64,000 bases of DNA, from the NCBI GenBank assembly GCA_023665205.1, contig JAMPEJ010000005.1, positions 1 to 64,000 of the forward strand, read 5' to 3'. This stretch comes from Corallococcus sp. Lineage in GTDB: Bacteria; Bacillota; Clostridia; Christensenellales; CAG-314. Made by a program: the position numbers and the translations under genes. The notes below the pieces were generated by a model. The model made no database searches, was not told where the DNA came from, and worked only from the letters and a program-made list of their open reading frames with translations. Below are positions 26,006-34,517 of this stretch, one piece after another (the first letter of the stretch is position 1; every line of letters starts with the position of its first letter).

Positions 26006-26518
26006 TCATGCTTTCTTTCCTGTTTTAAGCGAATTCGCCCAAGAACGGAACATAGCGAGAAAAACTCCCGCAAGGCTTACGCTCATACGTGCCTCTCCGT
26101 ATATTGCAGTCGAATTAGCCATTTGCGTAGCAACGTGAATTTTACAGTTAGATAATGCGCAGGCAACCGTCGTTGACATAAAAACCAGACCTTCCAAAAT
26201 CACCATAGTTTGCGGACTTTGGACAATATAGTTTGTAGCAACGGTTACGTTTACGCTATCTACGACGACGGCTTTCAGATAAAATTTGCCGCCTTTCGGA
26301 TCTATTTCCGGCAGATTGATTTTGGTATCCACCGAGCCTTGACAGTTAAGATATTTGCCGTTCAAAGTAAATTTTTCATTAAAAAACGTTATATGAAAAA
26401 TTTTAAGACGCACTATCAGCACTTTTTGAGCAAAGTTCAGACAAAATGCCACTCTTGCGCGAAGGGGCGCCATAACAAGCACGGCAATAAACATTACGGT
26501 TGTCAGCGCAATTATCAT
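26006..26518 (-). CDS. YtfI-like (DUF2953-type) membrane protein
   Basis: About 170 residues from the ATG at 26518, whose upstream AAAGG is a weak ribosome site; earlier in-frame starts add a Cys/Arg-rich stretch that is unlikely to be real. An N-terminal membrane helix (MIIALTTVMFIAVLVMAPL) leads into 'RARVAFCLNFAQKVLIVRLKIF', the layout of DUF2953 proteins such as YtfI, followed by a soluble beta-rich part and a weakly hydrophobic C-terminus. Its position between scpB and gerW/ytfJ is the main argument. The role in sporulating bacteria is unknown, probably accessory to GerW. Confidence 0.65.
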   Translation of the reverse strand: MIIALTTVMFIAVLVMAPLRARVAFCLNFAQKVLIVRLKIFHITFFNEKFTLNGKYLNCQGSVDTKINLPEIDPKGGKFYLKAVVVDSVNVTVATNYIVQSPQTMVILEGLVFMSTTVACALSNCKIHVATQMANSTAIYGEARMSVSLAGVFLAMFRSWANSLKTGKKA

Positions 26519-26676
26519 AACCTTTGTTAGTGTGGATTTTCCGTATAAAAAATATACCTGTTTGAATATAAATGAAAATCTACAACTTTTTCGAGCGCAG
26601 CGAGAAAAAATTCTGCATTTTTGCGACAATAATTATACGGAGTTTCCGCATATAAAAAATAAACAACTTTTTTTAT

Positions 26677-26704
26677 AAAAAAAAGCAACCGCAAATACGG
26701 TTGC
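26677..26704 (-). terminator. Intrinsic terminator after scpB
   Basis: Minus strand GCAACCG-TATTTG-CGGTTGC followed by TTTTTTTT, about 30 bases after the scpB stop. It separates the scp operon from the ytfI-like gene. Confidence 0.9.
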
Positions 26705-26734
26705 TCAAAACAATGCCGACAAACTGCGGCAAGT

Positions 26735-27367
26735 CTATTCTACTACTTCCACTTCCTCATTCTGCAAAAACTCCGGTACTTGTTCTTCCTCCACCTTGTC
26801 GAACATCGGTTTTTCCACCGTCTTTACGGCAGTGTTTTCGTAGGAAATCTCTTTCAACTTGGCTAATAACGTTTCGTAGTCAGGCAGTTCCGTCACGTCT
26901 CCGATGGAAAACCGTTTCAAAAAATCGTCGGTAGTAGCAAAAAGTAAAGGCTTTCCGATAGTCTCTTTGTGCCCGACAGCCTCTATCATCCCAAGACGCG
27001 TAAGATTTTGTATGGAATAGGTGCAGTCGACCGCGCGCACTTCCTCAACTTCCAACCGAGTGACCGGCTGTTTGTAGGCAATGATAGCAAGAGTCTCCAA
27101 CATAGCGTTGGTCAATTCCTTTTCCTTGATGGGATTCAAAACAGACTCCACTTCTTTGGAATACTCCGGATTTGTGGCAAACTGCAATTTTCCGTTGAAA
27201 CGCAGCAAATGAATTCCGTTTTCTCCGCCGAAATCCGCCATAAGCTCGCTTACAGCCGCACGGAATTCCTTGTCGGAAACCTGCAATTTTTCTTTAATAA
27301 ACTTTTCCTCCACGGCCTTGCCGGAAAGGAACAATATTGATTGTATAACGTTACTCAAACGACTCAT
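26735..27367 (-). CDS. scpB: Segregation and condensation protein B
   Basis: A 210-residue winged-helix protein with the ScpB core: NVIQSILFLSGKAVEE at the start, then ELTNAMLETLAIIAYKQPVTRLEVEEVRAV, GMIEAVGHKETIGKPLLFATTDDFLKRF. ScpB dimers bind the ScpA linker in the SMC condensin complex. The last ~35 residues are an acidic tail. The start overlaps the end of scpA by 17 bases, which implies translational coupling. Confidence 0.96.
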   Translation of the reverse strand: MSRLSNVIQSILFLSGKAVEEKFIKEKLQVSDKEFRAAVSELMADFGGENGIHLLRFNGKLQFATNPEYSKEVESVLNPIKEKELTNAMLETLAIIAYKQPVTRLEVEEVRAVDCTYSIQNLTRLGMIEAVGHKETIGKPLLFATTDDFLKRFSIGDVTELPDYETLLAKLKEISYENTAVKTVEKPMFDKVEEEQVPEFLQNEEVEVVE

Positions 27368-28160
27368 AATCGTCCTCCAAAACCGCTTTTATTTCATCGC
27401 TGCCTTCGCGCTTAGTCACGGTAAAATCTTCAAACAAATCCGCCTGCTCTACATCGATTATCTGTAATTTCAGCAACTCCAAAATTGCCAAAAACGTCGT
27501 AATGTACTCGTTTCGTCCGGTATCCTCTGTAAAGAGTTGTGAAAACTTGAAAGAGTTTTCCGTCGTGAGGATATCCCTCAAAAGTGCCATTTTCTGCGCA
27601 ACGGAAAAACTTTCGCGGGTGATAGCGCGCGAGACGTTTTCCGCCTGAGCCTTGATTTGCATCTTCATCAAAAATTTGGAAAATGCTTCCATAAAGCCGT
27701 CTACGCTCAAATTTTCTTTGATGACGGAAACCTCTTTACCGACGTTTTTATCCGGCTCGCGGTAAAAACGGTCGACGTTTTCCTGTTCTTTCAGTTCGCC
27801 GACTATTTCCTTGAAAACCTTGTACTCCTCCAATTGACGGATAAGCACTTTTTCGGGAGATTCGTCGTCCGGATTGAGTTCCTGCAATACGGGGATAAGC
27901 GCGCGAGCCTTGATTTCCAGCAAAGTTGCCGCCATTGCCATGTATTCGCCGGCCTTGTTGATATCTATTTCCGACAGTTGATCCATATATTGCAAAAACT
28001 GTTCGGTAACTTGAGAAACGAAAATATCCTTTATTTCTATCTTGTTGGCTTTTACAAGTTCCAAAAGCAAATCGAGAGGCCCGTTAAAATTTGTAAGTTT
28101 CAGTTCCAACACCGACTGCTCGGTATCAAACATATACTGTTGAGCGTATTCTTCCGTCAT
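27351..28160 (-). CDS. scpA: Segregation and condensation protein A
   Basis: A 269-residue kleisin. ATG 28160 overlaps the stop of the site-2 protease gene (ATGA) and has GGGGG upstream; an earlier in-frame start at 28280 is an artefact of reading into that gene. The N-terminal FNGPLDLLLELVKANKIEIKDI is the diagnostic ScpA motif, followed by AGEYMAMAATLLEIKARAL. The C-terminal winged helix (FLAILELLKLQIIDVEQADLFEDFTV) contacts the SMC head. With ScpB and SMC it organises and segregates the chromosome. Confidence 0.96.
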   Translation of the reverse strand: MTEEYAQQYMFDTEQSVLELKLTNFNGPLDLLLELVKANKIEIKDIFVSQVTEQFLQYMDQLSEIDINKAGEYMAMAATLLEIKARALIPVLQELNPDDESPEKVLIRQLEEYKVFKEIVGELKEQENVDRFYREPDKNVGKEVSVIKENLSVDGFMEAFSKFLMKMQIKAQAENVSRAITRESFSVAQKMALLRDILTTENSFKFSQLFTEDTGRNEYITTFLAILELLKLQIIDVEQADLFEDFTVTKREGSDEIKAVLEDDYESFE

Positions 28161-28879
28161 AGAATCAACCCCCAAAACTTGATAAATCCAAGTTGTATTT
28201 TGCCGCCTATCCAACGAACGTACCAATCGAGCGGCGAGAAACTTGACAGCGCCGGCACGTAGGAACACACTGTATCCCACACTAGCAAAAACAACATAAT
28301 GTACAAACTGTATCTACGCAAAAAGCGCATAAAAGCGTTATTTTCCCCAGATAAGCTTGCGATAAGACGGTAGCCGTCCAACGGGAAAAGAGGAAGCAGA
28401 TTGAACAACGCAAAAGAAACGTTCAGTACGACCATAAACTGACAAAACATATACAGACAGTACATTGCGTAGTATGCTGAGTTTTTGTCGGCAAACGTCA
28501 TACCGCCGATCGCAACGAAAGGCAACGCAAAAACAAACGCCAACAGCAAATTGGTAAATACGCCTGCCAGCGATACTGTAAAAGCGCCCCACCGCTTGTG
28601 CTTGAAATTGTTAGGATTGACGGGGACGGGACGCGCCCAGCCGAAACCCACCAAAAGCAGCATCAAAAAGCCTACGATATCGAAGTGCTTTACCGGGTTT
28701 ATAGAAAGGCGCCCCATTGCCTTAGCTGTGCCGTCGCCGTTCCACAAAGCCACCAGACCGTGGGCAAGTTCGTGCAAGACAAGAGCAAACACCAGAGCGA
28801 ATATAAAGGCAAGAACGTTTAGCAAACCTTCGCGGCAAACGCCGTCGCCGAAATTTGTCAGTAAATCATATACGTACAT
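28157..28879 (-). CDS. Site-2 protease family (M50) membrane protein
   Basis: A 240-residue polytopic protein with HELAH (His36, Glu37, His40) in the first membrane helices and NLLPLFPLDGYR near residue 160, the zinc-binding Asp of the rhomboid-unrelated M50B group. It lies directly upstream of scpA, a conserved Firmicutes arrangement (YwhC/YdjH-like proteins). Substrates of this branch are unknown. ATG 28879 has no good ribosome site. Confidence 0.9.
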   Translation of the reverse strand: MYVYDLLTNFGDGVCREGLLNVLAFIFALVFALVLHELAHGLVALWNGDGTAKAMGRLSINPVKHFDIVGFLMLLLVGFGWARPVPVNPNNFKHKRWGAFTVSLAGVFTNLLLAFVFALPFVAIGGMTFADKNSAYYAMYCLYMFCQFMVVLNVSFALFNLLPLFPLDGYRLIASLSGENNAFMRFLRRYSLYIMLFLLVWDTVCSYVPALSSFSPLDWYVRWIGGKIQLGFIKFWGLIL

Positions 28880-29198
28880 ACTTGTTTATTTTAGCAAAAA
28901 GCAAGCCAAAAGTCAACAAAAGCATAGGCATTAAGCAAGTTAGGGAAAAACAAATACTTTGCTAAACGTATGCGAATTTCTACACAATAAAATTTTGCAG
29001 ATTGACGGCAACAGAGCCGCCGCGCCTATCCCCATTTAAGCATATTGCCAAAACGGTATGCCAACCGAAATTTTGCAGAAAAATGTTAAACGTTTGTAAT
29101 GCCGAAAGCGACAAAAAAGCAATCCCGCACTAAGGAGAAGGGAAAACGTCTCCGACGTGCAGAACTGCCTTTTTAGAGAAAACAATAACGATCCTTAA
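28880..29198. other. Intergenic region, nothing recognised
   Basis: About 320 bases upstream of the site-2 protease gene and downstream of the lipoprotein stop. No ORF with a ribosome site, no T-run hairpin and no familiar RNA pattern was seen. Confidence 0.35.
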
Positions 29199-29744
29199 TT
29201 ATTTTGTTGCGTTGATCGCAGCGTCAGTACCGATCCAAAGAACCTTGCCGTCTACGCCGTAGTTGATCACGTCCATCATTTTTTTGCTGGTTTCCAATGC
29301 TTCCAACGCTGATTTGTAAGCTTCCTCACCCATCGTATCTTTCATAGCGTCAAGAGCCGCTTTGCTAGCCTCATAAGTGTCCTTTTGAGCCTTAACAAGT
29401 TTATCGTAATTATCGTACGCTTTCTTTGCCGTATCTTCGGTTTTGAACCAAATCATCATCAAAGTTTCGCCGATGTCGTCCTCTTTTTCCGATTCCAAAG
29501 CAGCATTAAGTGCCGCGTCAACGTCTTCTACGCCAGCTCCGAGCATACTGGAAATCTGGCTGAGTCCGGGAAATGCTGCAATTTCTGTAGCGTCTTTGGA
29601 CGCCTCTACTTCGTAATTAGCCTTTTCCAAATTAGCCACTGCCGTTTCGTAATCAGTGTTGGGTTTCGGTGAGCAAGCAACCAGAGCCGTAAGAGCAAGC
29701 GCGCAAACCATAACCAACGCAAAGATTTTTGCAAGTTTTTTCAT
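29199..29744 (-). CDS. Lipoprotein of unknown function
   Basis: A 181-residue exported lipoprotein. ATG 29744 is used because AAGGAG lies 9 bases upstream. The signal peptide ends in a lipobox (LTALVAC, Cys24). The mature part is a small alpha-rich domain with many Ala/Glu/Lys/Asp and a Met-rich core (ETLMMIWFKTEDTAKKAYDNYDKL), the look of a short repeat family in which helices alternate with 'A.kaYd'. No catalytic motif is seen. It is monocistronic, and its promoter has nine G in the spacer, which suggests phase-variable surface expression. Confidence 0.8.
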   Translation of the reverse strand: MKKLAKIFALVMVCALALTALVACSPKPNTDYETAVANLEKANYEVEASKDATEIAAFPGLSQISSMLGAGVEDVDAALNAALESEKEDDIGETLMMIWFKTEDTAKKAYDNYDKLVKAQKDTYEASKAALDAMKDTMGEEAYKSALEALETSKKMMDVINYGVDGKVLWIGTDAAINATK

Positions 29745-29790
29745 CTTTTTTGTTCTCCTTTTTGTGTTATCCATTTTCAATGGTAATTAC

Positions 29791-29821
29791 ATTATACAGC
29801 GCATACCCCCCCCCGTGTCAA
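29791..29821 (-). promoter_or_regulatory. Sigma-A promoter with a G9 tract in the spacer
   Basis: Minus strand TTGACA (29816-29821) and TATAAT (29791-29796) are both perfect consensus. The spacer between them is 19 bp: C, nine G (29806-29814), then TATGCGCTG. Two fewer G would give the optimal 17 bp. Tract-length change by slipped-strand mispairing would switch promoter strength. The lipoprotein ATG is 47 bases downstream of the -10. Confidence 0.85.
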
Positions 29822-30205
29822 CAGTTTTGCCTGATTTTTTTGAGAAATATGCTAAAATTTACCGTAAAAAGATTATGAAATTACTGTGCGTAACGTACGA
29901 ATAAATCAAAAAGTTGAAGCAAGAATACGTTTTCGGGAGAAGAAAACAAACAGACAAGGCGACTGCACAAAGGCAATCGCCTAGTTTAATTTATTGACTC
30001 TATTTTTAGCAGTTTATCATTGTCCGCTTGAAAACTGTGAACGCAGTGAGCCGCAGGAGCGATGACCTTCGAACCGAAAAAACAGTTAAATTCGCTTAAA
30101 AGCGGCTCGGCAATTCTTGACCATCGTTTATATCTGCAATTGAATATTTTTCACTGCGAGCACTGCTAAGCCAAAGAGAAAGCATTAGGACTTTGCAACA
30201 CCCTA
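29822..30205. other. Intergenic region with possible low-complexity repeats
   Basis: An inverted repeat AGGCGA-N14-TCGCCT lies at about 29957-29982 without a clear T-run. Segment 30040-30110 has GC-rich pieces (GAACGCAGTGAGCC, then AAAGCGGCTC) of the kind seen in short dispersed intergenic repeats. No gene is supported. Confidence 0.35.
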
Positions 30206-30308
30206 CCCTTCCGCGAACGATCAAAGGGAGCGAAACGCTGAAAGCGAGGGCATTGCGTCTTGCTACAATATTGAGCATAAGCTAAATCAAGGCGACAAAC
30301 GCAATGCC
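30206..30308 (-). repeat. Compound hairpin element, copy 1, after the DD-carboxypeptidase stop
   Basis: Arm A is GGCATTGCGT (30249-30258) pairing with ACGCAATGCC (30299-30308), 10 perfect pairs. Arm B is CCCTTCCGC (30206-30214) pairing with GCGAGGG (30244-30250); the two share a few bases. It ends 8 bases after the stop codon of the gene at 30316. A second copy lies at 34697-34794. Confidence 0.75.
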
Positions 30309-30315
30309 GGAGCAA

Positions 30316-31452
30316 CTATATGATATCGAGAACGTAATCCCAGTAGGATTTTGTCGCGACGTCGGTTTTAGCGATCAAATCAACTTTTGCAATTTCTTTC
30401 CCGTTTGCGTCCACTAACGTTGCCTCACCGACTTTGTCGCCGGCCTTTAGGGGAGCGGCAACTTCGCCGGTTTTGTAGATGACTTGACAGTTTCCTTCCT
30501 CGCCCTTTTTGCCAAAGGCAATAAGTTTACCGTTAGCCGTTACGTCTACCGTTTTTTGCTTTCCGCCGCTGACTGCAACGGGATCGACGGAAGTAGCGCC
30601 GTCCAGATACACCTTGCTTTCGTAGTTGGCAAAGGCGTAGTTGAACATATCCGAGACTTCCTTAAACCGCGTTTTGCTGTCCGTTGCACCGACTACTACG
30701 GATATGATGCGTGTATCTCCGCGCTTAGCCGTTGCCGCAAGACAATGCATCGCTTCGTTGGTGTAGCCGGTTTTTCCTCCGTCGCAGCCTTCGTAGAAGC
30801 GCACCAAACGGTTGGTGTTGGTCATGCCTGTAACGCGTCCGTCGGGATGAACGTAGTCTTCCATCCAAACGTTAGCGCACTCGAAGTAATGCGGATGTTG
30901 GATCACTTGCGCCAACATTGCGGCGACGTCCTTTGCGCAGGAAAATTGCGACACGTGAGGCAAACCCGTGCAGTTTTCAAAATGAGTGGCGACAAGGCCC
31001 AATTCTTCGGCTTTCGTGTTCATCTTGGCAACGAAGTTTTCCACACTGCCGCTGACGTGTTCCGCCAAGGCAACGCAGCTGTCGTTGGCAGAACAGACGA
31101 TTACGGATTTGACAAGATTGCCCAATTTGTGCGTCGTGTTGGCATCCAAAAATACCTGCGAACCGCCCATTGAGGCGGCGTTAGCGCTTACAAATACGTC
31201 GTCCTCCAAACTTGCCGCACCGTTGTCTACGGCATCGTAAACTACAAGCAAAGTCATAAGTTTGGTCATACTGGCTATAGGACGCTTTTCTGTAGCGTTC
31301 TTTTCAAAAATAAGTTGTCCGTCCTCAGACATCAAATACGCTTCCTTGGCGGTGACGCTGACGGGAGCGGCTGCCTGCGCGCATGCAAACGTAGGCACAA
31401 GCAAACACGCCGCAAGCGTCAAACACAAGGCTGTAAGAATAATTTTCTTCAT
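30316..31452 (-). CDS. D-alanyl-D-alanine carboxypeptidase (PBP5-like)
   Basis: A 378-residue exported penicillin-binding protein with a signal peptide (~1-27). Active-site motifs: Ser61-X-X-Lys64 (SMTK), SAN at 121-123 (the more usual SXN form) and KTG at 227-229. A C-terminal beta-domain spans about 285-378, but the terminal amphipathic helix that anchors PBP5 is short or missing. It removes the terminal D-Ala of the stem peptide in the wall. ATG 31452 has GAGAGG upstream. Compared with the DacF-like protein at 24285 it is longer and has diverged. Its stop is followed at once by a structured repeat. Confidence 0.93.
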   Translation of the reverse strand: MKKIILTALCLTLAACLLVPTFACAQAAAPVSVTAKEAYLMSEDGQLIFEKNATEKRPIASMTKLMTLLVVYDAVDNGAASLEDDVFVSANAASMGGSQVFLDANTTHKLGNLVKSVIVCSANDSCVALAEHVSGSVENFVAKMNTKAEELGLVATHFENCTGLPHVSQFSCAKDVAAMLAQVIQHPHYFECANVWMEDYVHPDGRVTGMTNTNRLVRFYEGCDGGKTGYTNEAMHCLAATAKRGDTRIISVVVGATDSKTRFKEVSDMFNYAFANYESKVYLDGATSVDPVAVSGGKQKTVDVTANGKLIAFGKKGEEGNCQVIYKTGEVAAPLKAGDKVGEATLVDANGKEIAKVDLIAKTDVATKSYWDYVLDII

Positions 31453-31742
31453 AATTCCTCTCCTTTTTGCGGTTAGTATTTGCAGTTACGCAAGCAATAT
31501 GCACAAATACAAACGGTAAGTAAAAGAGAAGGCAAACGCGTACTTTATTGCAGAGTTTTGTTTTAACCGCCAAATATAACAGCGCCGAAAGGCTGTTTGT
31601 AAGCCTAACGACGCTATTCTAAAAAACATTTCTGCGCTGTATTTGACGCTTGGCAGCAGAAAATATATTGCGTTTTTGTCGGAAACGACGAGAGTTTTCG
31701 TTACGGAAAATTTTGCAAATACAAAAATTCAATGCAAGTTTT

Positions 31743-32081
31743 TTAGGAATCGTACTTGTACGGAATCTTGTTTTTGCGTTCGCCTTTGAGATTTATTATG
31801 TACCCGCCCTCTACCTTGCACCACCAGCGCGGGTCGTTTTTGCACAAGTAGGAAAGCAGTTGCTCGTCGGTAACTGTACTTTCTTCCACGACTTCCAAGT
31901 CGCCCACATATATTTCGCAAATATTCACATTTTCATACTCATCGTTTGTTTCAAACAAAACCTCAAATGTTCCAAAACGAATTTCCGGCAAATTTATCCA
32001 ACCAATATCCCCTTGATGAATATTTTCTTTGAGATATTTCGATCTGTCTACTAATACTCGTACCTTGTCGTTGTATTTCAT
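31743..32081 (-). CDS. Orphan immunity-type protein, paralogue of 13368-13715
   Basis: A 112-residue protein beginning MKYNDKVRVLVDRSKY and ending CKVEGGYIINLKGERKNKIPYKYDS. Its last 31 residues match the 13368 protein at 28 positions or so, and the N-terminal halves align over their length. The ATG overlaps a TGA stop by 4 bases (ATGA), as in the other copy. The upstream partner gene is gone except for its last 20 codons. It may protect against the same toxin family from elsewhere, a common fate of orphan immunity genes. The function is inferred. Confidence 0.7.
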   Translation of the reverse strand: MKYNDKVRVLVDRSKYLKENIHQGDIGWINLPEIRFGTFEVLFETNDEYENVNICEIYVGDLEVVEESTVTDEQLLSYLCKNDPRWWCKVEGGYIINLKGERKNKIPYKYDS

Positions 32082-32140
32082 TTTTTATCTCTCCATCCCG
32101 CAAAAATAGTGTTTGCTTTTAATTTCCCGTTAGGGAAAAC
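32078..32140 (-). pseudogene. Relic of a toxin C-terminus
   Basis: Minus strand codons immediately before the orphan immunity start read VFPNGKLKANTIFAGWRDKK and stop, matching the end of the 13712-14371 protein (IFPDGTLKCNSYFGGMDKK, stop) at about 11 of 20 positions. The same 4-base overlap with the next gene is kept. Upstream of the Val codon an in-frame stop interrupts the reading, and sequence similarity is lost. Confidence 0.7.
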
Positions 32141-32464
32141 TATTTACGAAAAATTTTTCATAAAACAAAAATTCTCGATATTTGCACAACGAAAAAACGA
32201 CTTGATTCACAAAGAAAAAAACGCACATTATATCCGCACTGCATCGGCGGTATCCCAAAGCGCAGTTGAAAAAGCCCGAATCAACTGCGCATACGCATCG
32301 TAATTTTTTTGCCGCGCGCCATACGGTAAATACGTGCAAATAAGAGGACAAGCGGCAATGCAGACGGCACGTCGAGGCAGTCAACTCCGTTGTGCGCAAA
32401 AAAAACCGCCGTCAAACACATTTGCCGACGAACGGTATTTATATTATTGCAACTGCAAAATGAC
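32141..32464. other. Intergenic region upstream of the toxin relic
   Basis: AT-rich sequence holding the decayed remainder of the toxin locus. A TATAAT-like -10 is near 32230 on the minus strand, without a matching -35. No gene is supported. Confidence 0.35.
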
Positions 32465-33613
32465 CTAACGCGTTATTCGTTCCCAAACGGACTTGGGACC
32501 GCCGCCGATACCCAGTTGTTCTTTAATCGTATCGCAGATTACGTCAAATCCTTTTATCGTGCCGAGGTTTGTAGGAACAACGTCGCAACCGTATACAAGC
32601 AAAGGCGTGTACTCGCGCGTATGGTCGGTATGAGCCTTATGCGTCGGATCGCAGCCGTGATCTCCGGTAACGTACAGCACGTCGTCGTGCTTCATAATTT
32701 TGATCAACTCCGCCACTTTCGCGTCGATTTCTTCCAGCGCTTCCGCATAGCCGAAAACGTCGCGACGATGCCCGTACTTCATATCCGTATCGACTAGGTT
32801 GACAAAAACCAATCCGTCGAAACTTTCCTTAGCAATTTCTATCGTCCTGTTCAGTCCGTCCAAATTGCTTGAAGTATGTATGCTGCGCGTAATGCCCTGA
32901 CCGTTGAATATATACTCGATTTTTCCTACGGCAACGCTCTCCATACCTGCGTCTTTTACAAAGTCCAAAACGGTTTTTGCAGGAGGATTGAGCGAATAAT
33001 CTTTGCGTTCCGAAGTGCGTGTAAAGGGGTATTCTCCGGTAAACGGACGCGCAATAACGCGGCCAACGGCGTATTTTCCGGTGCAAAGAGCACGCGCCTT
33101 CTCGCACATACCGTAAAGGTCGTCGATCGTATACTTGTCCATATGTACGGCAATTTGCAACACGCTGTCCGCAGAAGTGTACACTATAGGGCAGCCGGTT
33201 TTCAGGTGCTCGATGCCGAAATCCTTGATGACTTCCGTTCCGCTGTAAGGCTTGTTGCAAAGAACCTTTGTGCCAAGGGCTTTTTCCAATTTGGAAATAA
33301 AATCTTTGGGAAAACCGTTAGGAAATGTGGGCAAAAACTCTTTGGTGATAACGCCGGCCATTTCCCAATGCCCTACCGTTGTGTCCTTGCCTTTGGAAAG
33401 TTCCTCCAAACGGGCGTAGGCGCCGGCAGGTTCGCGATCGTCGTTGTACGTGCCGTCAATATTGTATAGTCCCAGTTCCTGCAAGGTGGGGACGTTAAGG
33501 TCGTAGGCGTGGCGAATATTTTTGAGCGTGTTTGCTCCTGCATCGCCAAACAAATTACAATCGGGCATTGCGCCGATACCGAAACCGTCTATAACCAAAA
33601 TAAAGGCTCTCAT
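32465..33613 (-). CDS. deoB: Phosphopentomutase
   Basis: A 382-residue alkaline-phosphatase-superfamily enzyme that interconverts (deoxy)ribose 1- and 5-phosphates in nucleoside salvage. ATG 33613 (MRAFILVIDGFGIGAMPD) has GAGAGG 7 bases upstream, so the longer reading to 33691 is rejected. Metal-binding segments: VIDGFGIGAMPD with Asp9, GKDTTVGHWE with the nucleophilic Thr, NLVDTDMKYGHRRD, and VTGDHGCDP. In Bacillus deoB (drm) lies near xerD, pupG and dacF. Here it stands alone between a SpoIIM-like gene and the immunity orphan. Confidence 0.96.
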   Translation of the reverse strand: MRAFILVIDGFGIGAMPDCNLFGDAGANTLKNIRHAYDLNVPTLQELGLYNIDGTYNDDREPAGAYARLEELSKGKDTTVGHWEMAGVITKEFLPTFPNGFPKDFISKLEKALGTKVLCNKPYSGTEVIKDFGIEHLKTGCPIVYTSADSVLQIAVHMDKYTIDDLYGMCEKARALCTGKYAVGRVIARPFTGEYPFTRTSERKDYSLNPPAKTVLDFVKDAGMESVAVGKIEYIFNGQGITRSIHTSSNLDGLNRTIEIAKESFDGLVFVNLVDTDMKYGHRRDVFGYAEALEEIDAKVAELIKIMKHDDVLYVTGDHGCDPTHKAHTDHTREYTPLLVYGCDVVPTNLGTIKGFDVICDTIKEQLGIGGGPKSVWERITR

Positions 33614-33812
33614 ATAAATACCTCTCTCTTCTATTCGCTGTAAAATGCAAAAATCTACGGACTTGCAAAAACGCGCGACGTAAAATATCATTTTCCAAAA
33701 TACTGCCGAAACTTAGCAACCGAAGTAATGCCGTTAAATCGCAAACAAAAGCGAACGCGTTGGAAAAAGATTATTACGTTACGATTATATCAAATATTTT
33801 TATTTTTAACAA

Positions 33813-34388
33813 TCAAATTAGAGCAGTTAGCGGACGCAACAACACAAAAATAAGCAATAATTTGACGATAGCCGCCGCAAACTGCAAGATTATTACAGGT
33901 TTGCAAGAACCGATAATTTGCTTGAAGTTGTTATTACAAGCGTCGTCCGCCCATATAAAAAAGCAACACAAAGTGTTGACGGCAAGTTCCGTCGCAAGCA
34001 GTACAAGAGCATATACGATCGCCCACACACCCACGCACGTAAATGCTGCGCCGACGTTTGCGCCAAAATAAAATGCCCACAAAAACGCCGCAAAGATACA
34101 CAAAAATTTAGTTTGACGCCACACGGAAAACAGACAGAGCAACGCCGACAAGACCGCCGCCGAAAGCAAAAAAGCTAGCATAACGGAAAAGAAACCGCCG
34201 TAAAGCAACTTACAAGCATAGTCGTACCTGTTGTAGTACCACCAATTGTAATTGGAAATACAAAACACTGTGACACCGAGAGCCACTCCCAAAATAGCAA
34301 AAACACCGCACGCCACCGCCTTGGTTTTGTTAGTGCGGAACAATTGCAAAATATCGTCTAAATAATGTCTGAAAGAAAACGCGCCCAT
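33813..34388 (-). CDS. Polytopic membrane protein in the spoIIM position
   Basis: About 191 residues from the ATG at 34388, with no clear ribosome site; in-frame starts further upstream (ATG 34424, TTG 34436) are possible. Five hydrophobic helices follow a short cytoplasmic N-terminus (FRHYLDDILQLFRTNKTK). The first helix ILGVALGVTVFC recalls SpoIIM ('lGvi.G..i'). Length and gene context (next to deoB and spoIVB) fit SpoIIM, which acts with SpoIID/SpoIIP in engulfment. The match is too weak to assign the symbol. Confidence 0.5.
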   Translation of the reverse strand: MGAFSFRHYLDDILQLFRTNKTKAVACGVFAILGVALGVTVFCISNYNWWYYNRYDYACKLLYGGFFSVMLAFLLSAAVLSALLCLFSVWRQTKFLCIFAAFLWAFYFGANVGAAFTCVGVWAIVYALVLLATELAVNTLCCFFIWADDACNNNFKQIIGSCKPVIILQFAAAIVKLLLIFVLLRPLTALI

Positions 34389-34479
34389 ACTGTGTTGTAT
34401 GAGCACAATAAGCGAAATATGCATTGCTTGCGGCAAGGTCTACGAAAGAACGCCAAAGTCGGATACCGTGCGTTGTCGC

Positions 34480-34517
34480 TAGATTTCTCCGCGCGCTTGC
34501 GCTTGGTCGAAATGACA
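34480..34517. repeat. Short dispersed intergenic repeat (MITE-like)
   Basis: AGATTTCTCCGCGCGCTTGCG then CTTGGTCGAAATGACA: the 'TTTCTC ... GGTCGAAATGACA' wording is that of short repeats scattered in many gut Clostridia and other bacteria (recalled, not searched). TTTC and GAAA form complementary ends. Confidence 0.5.
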
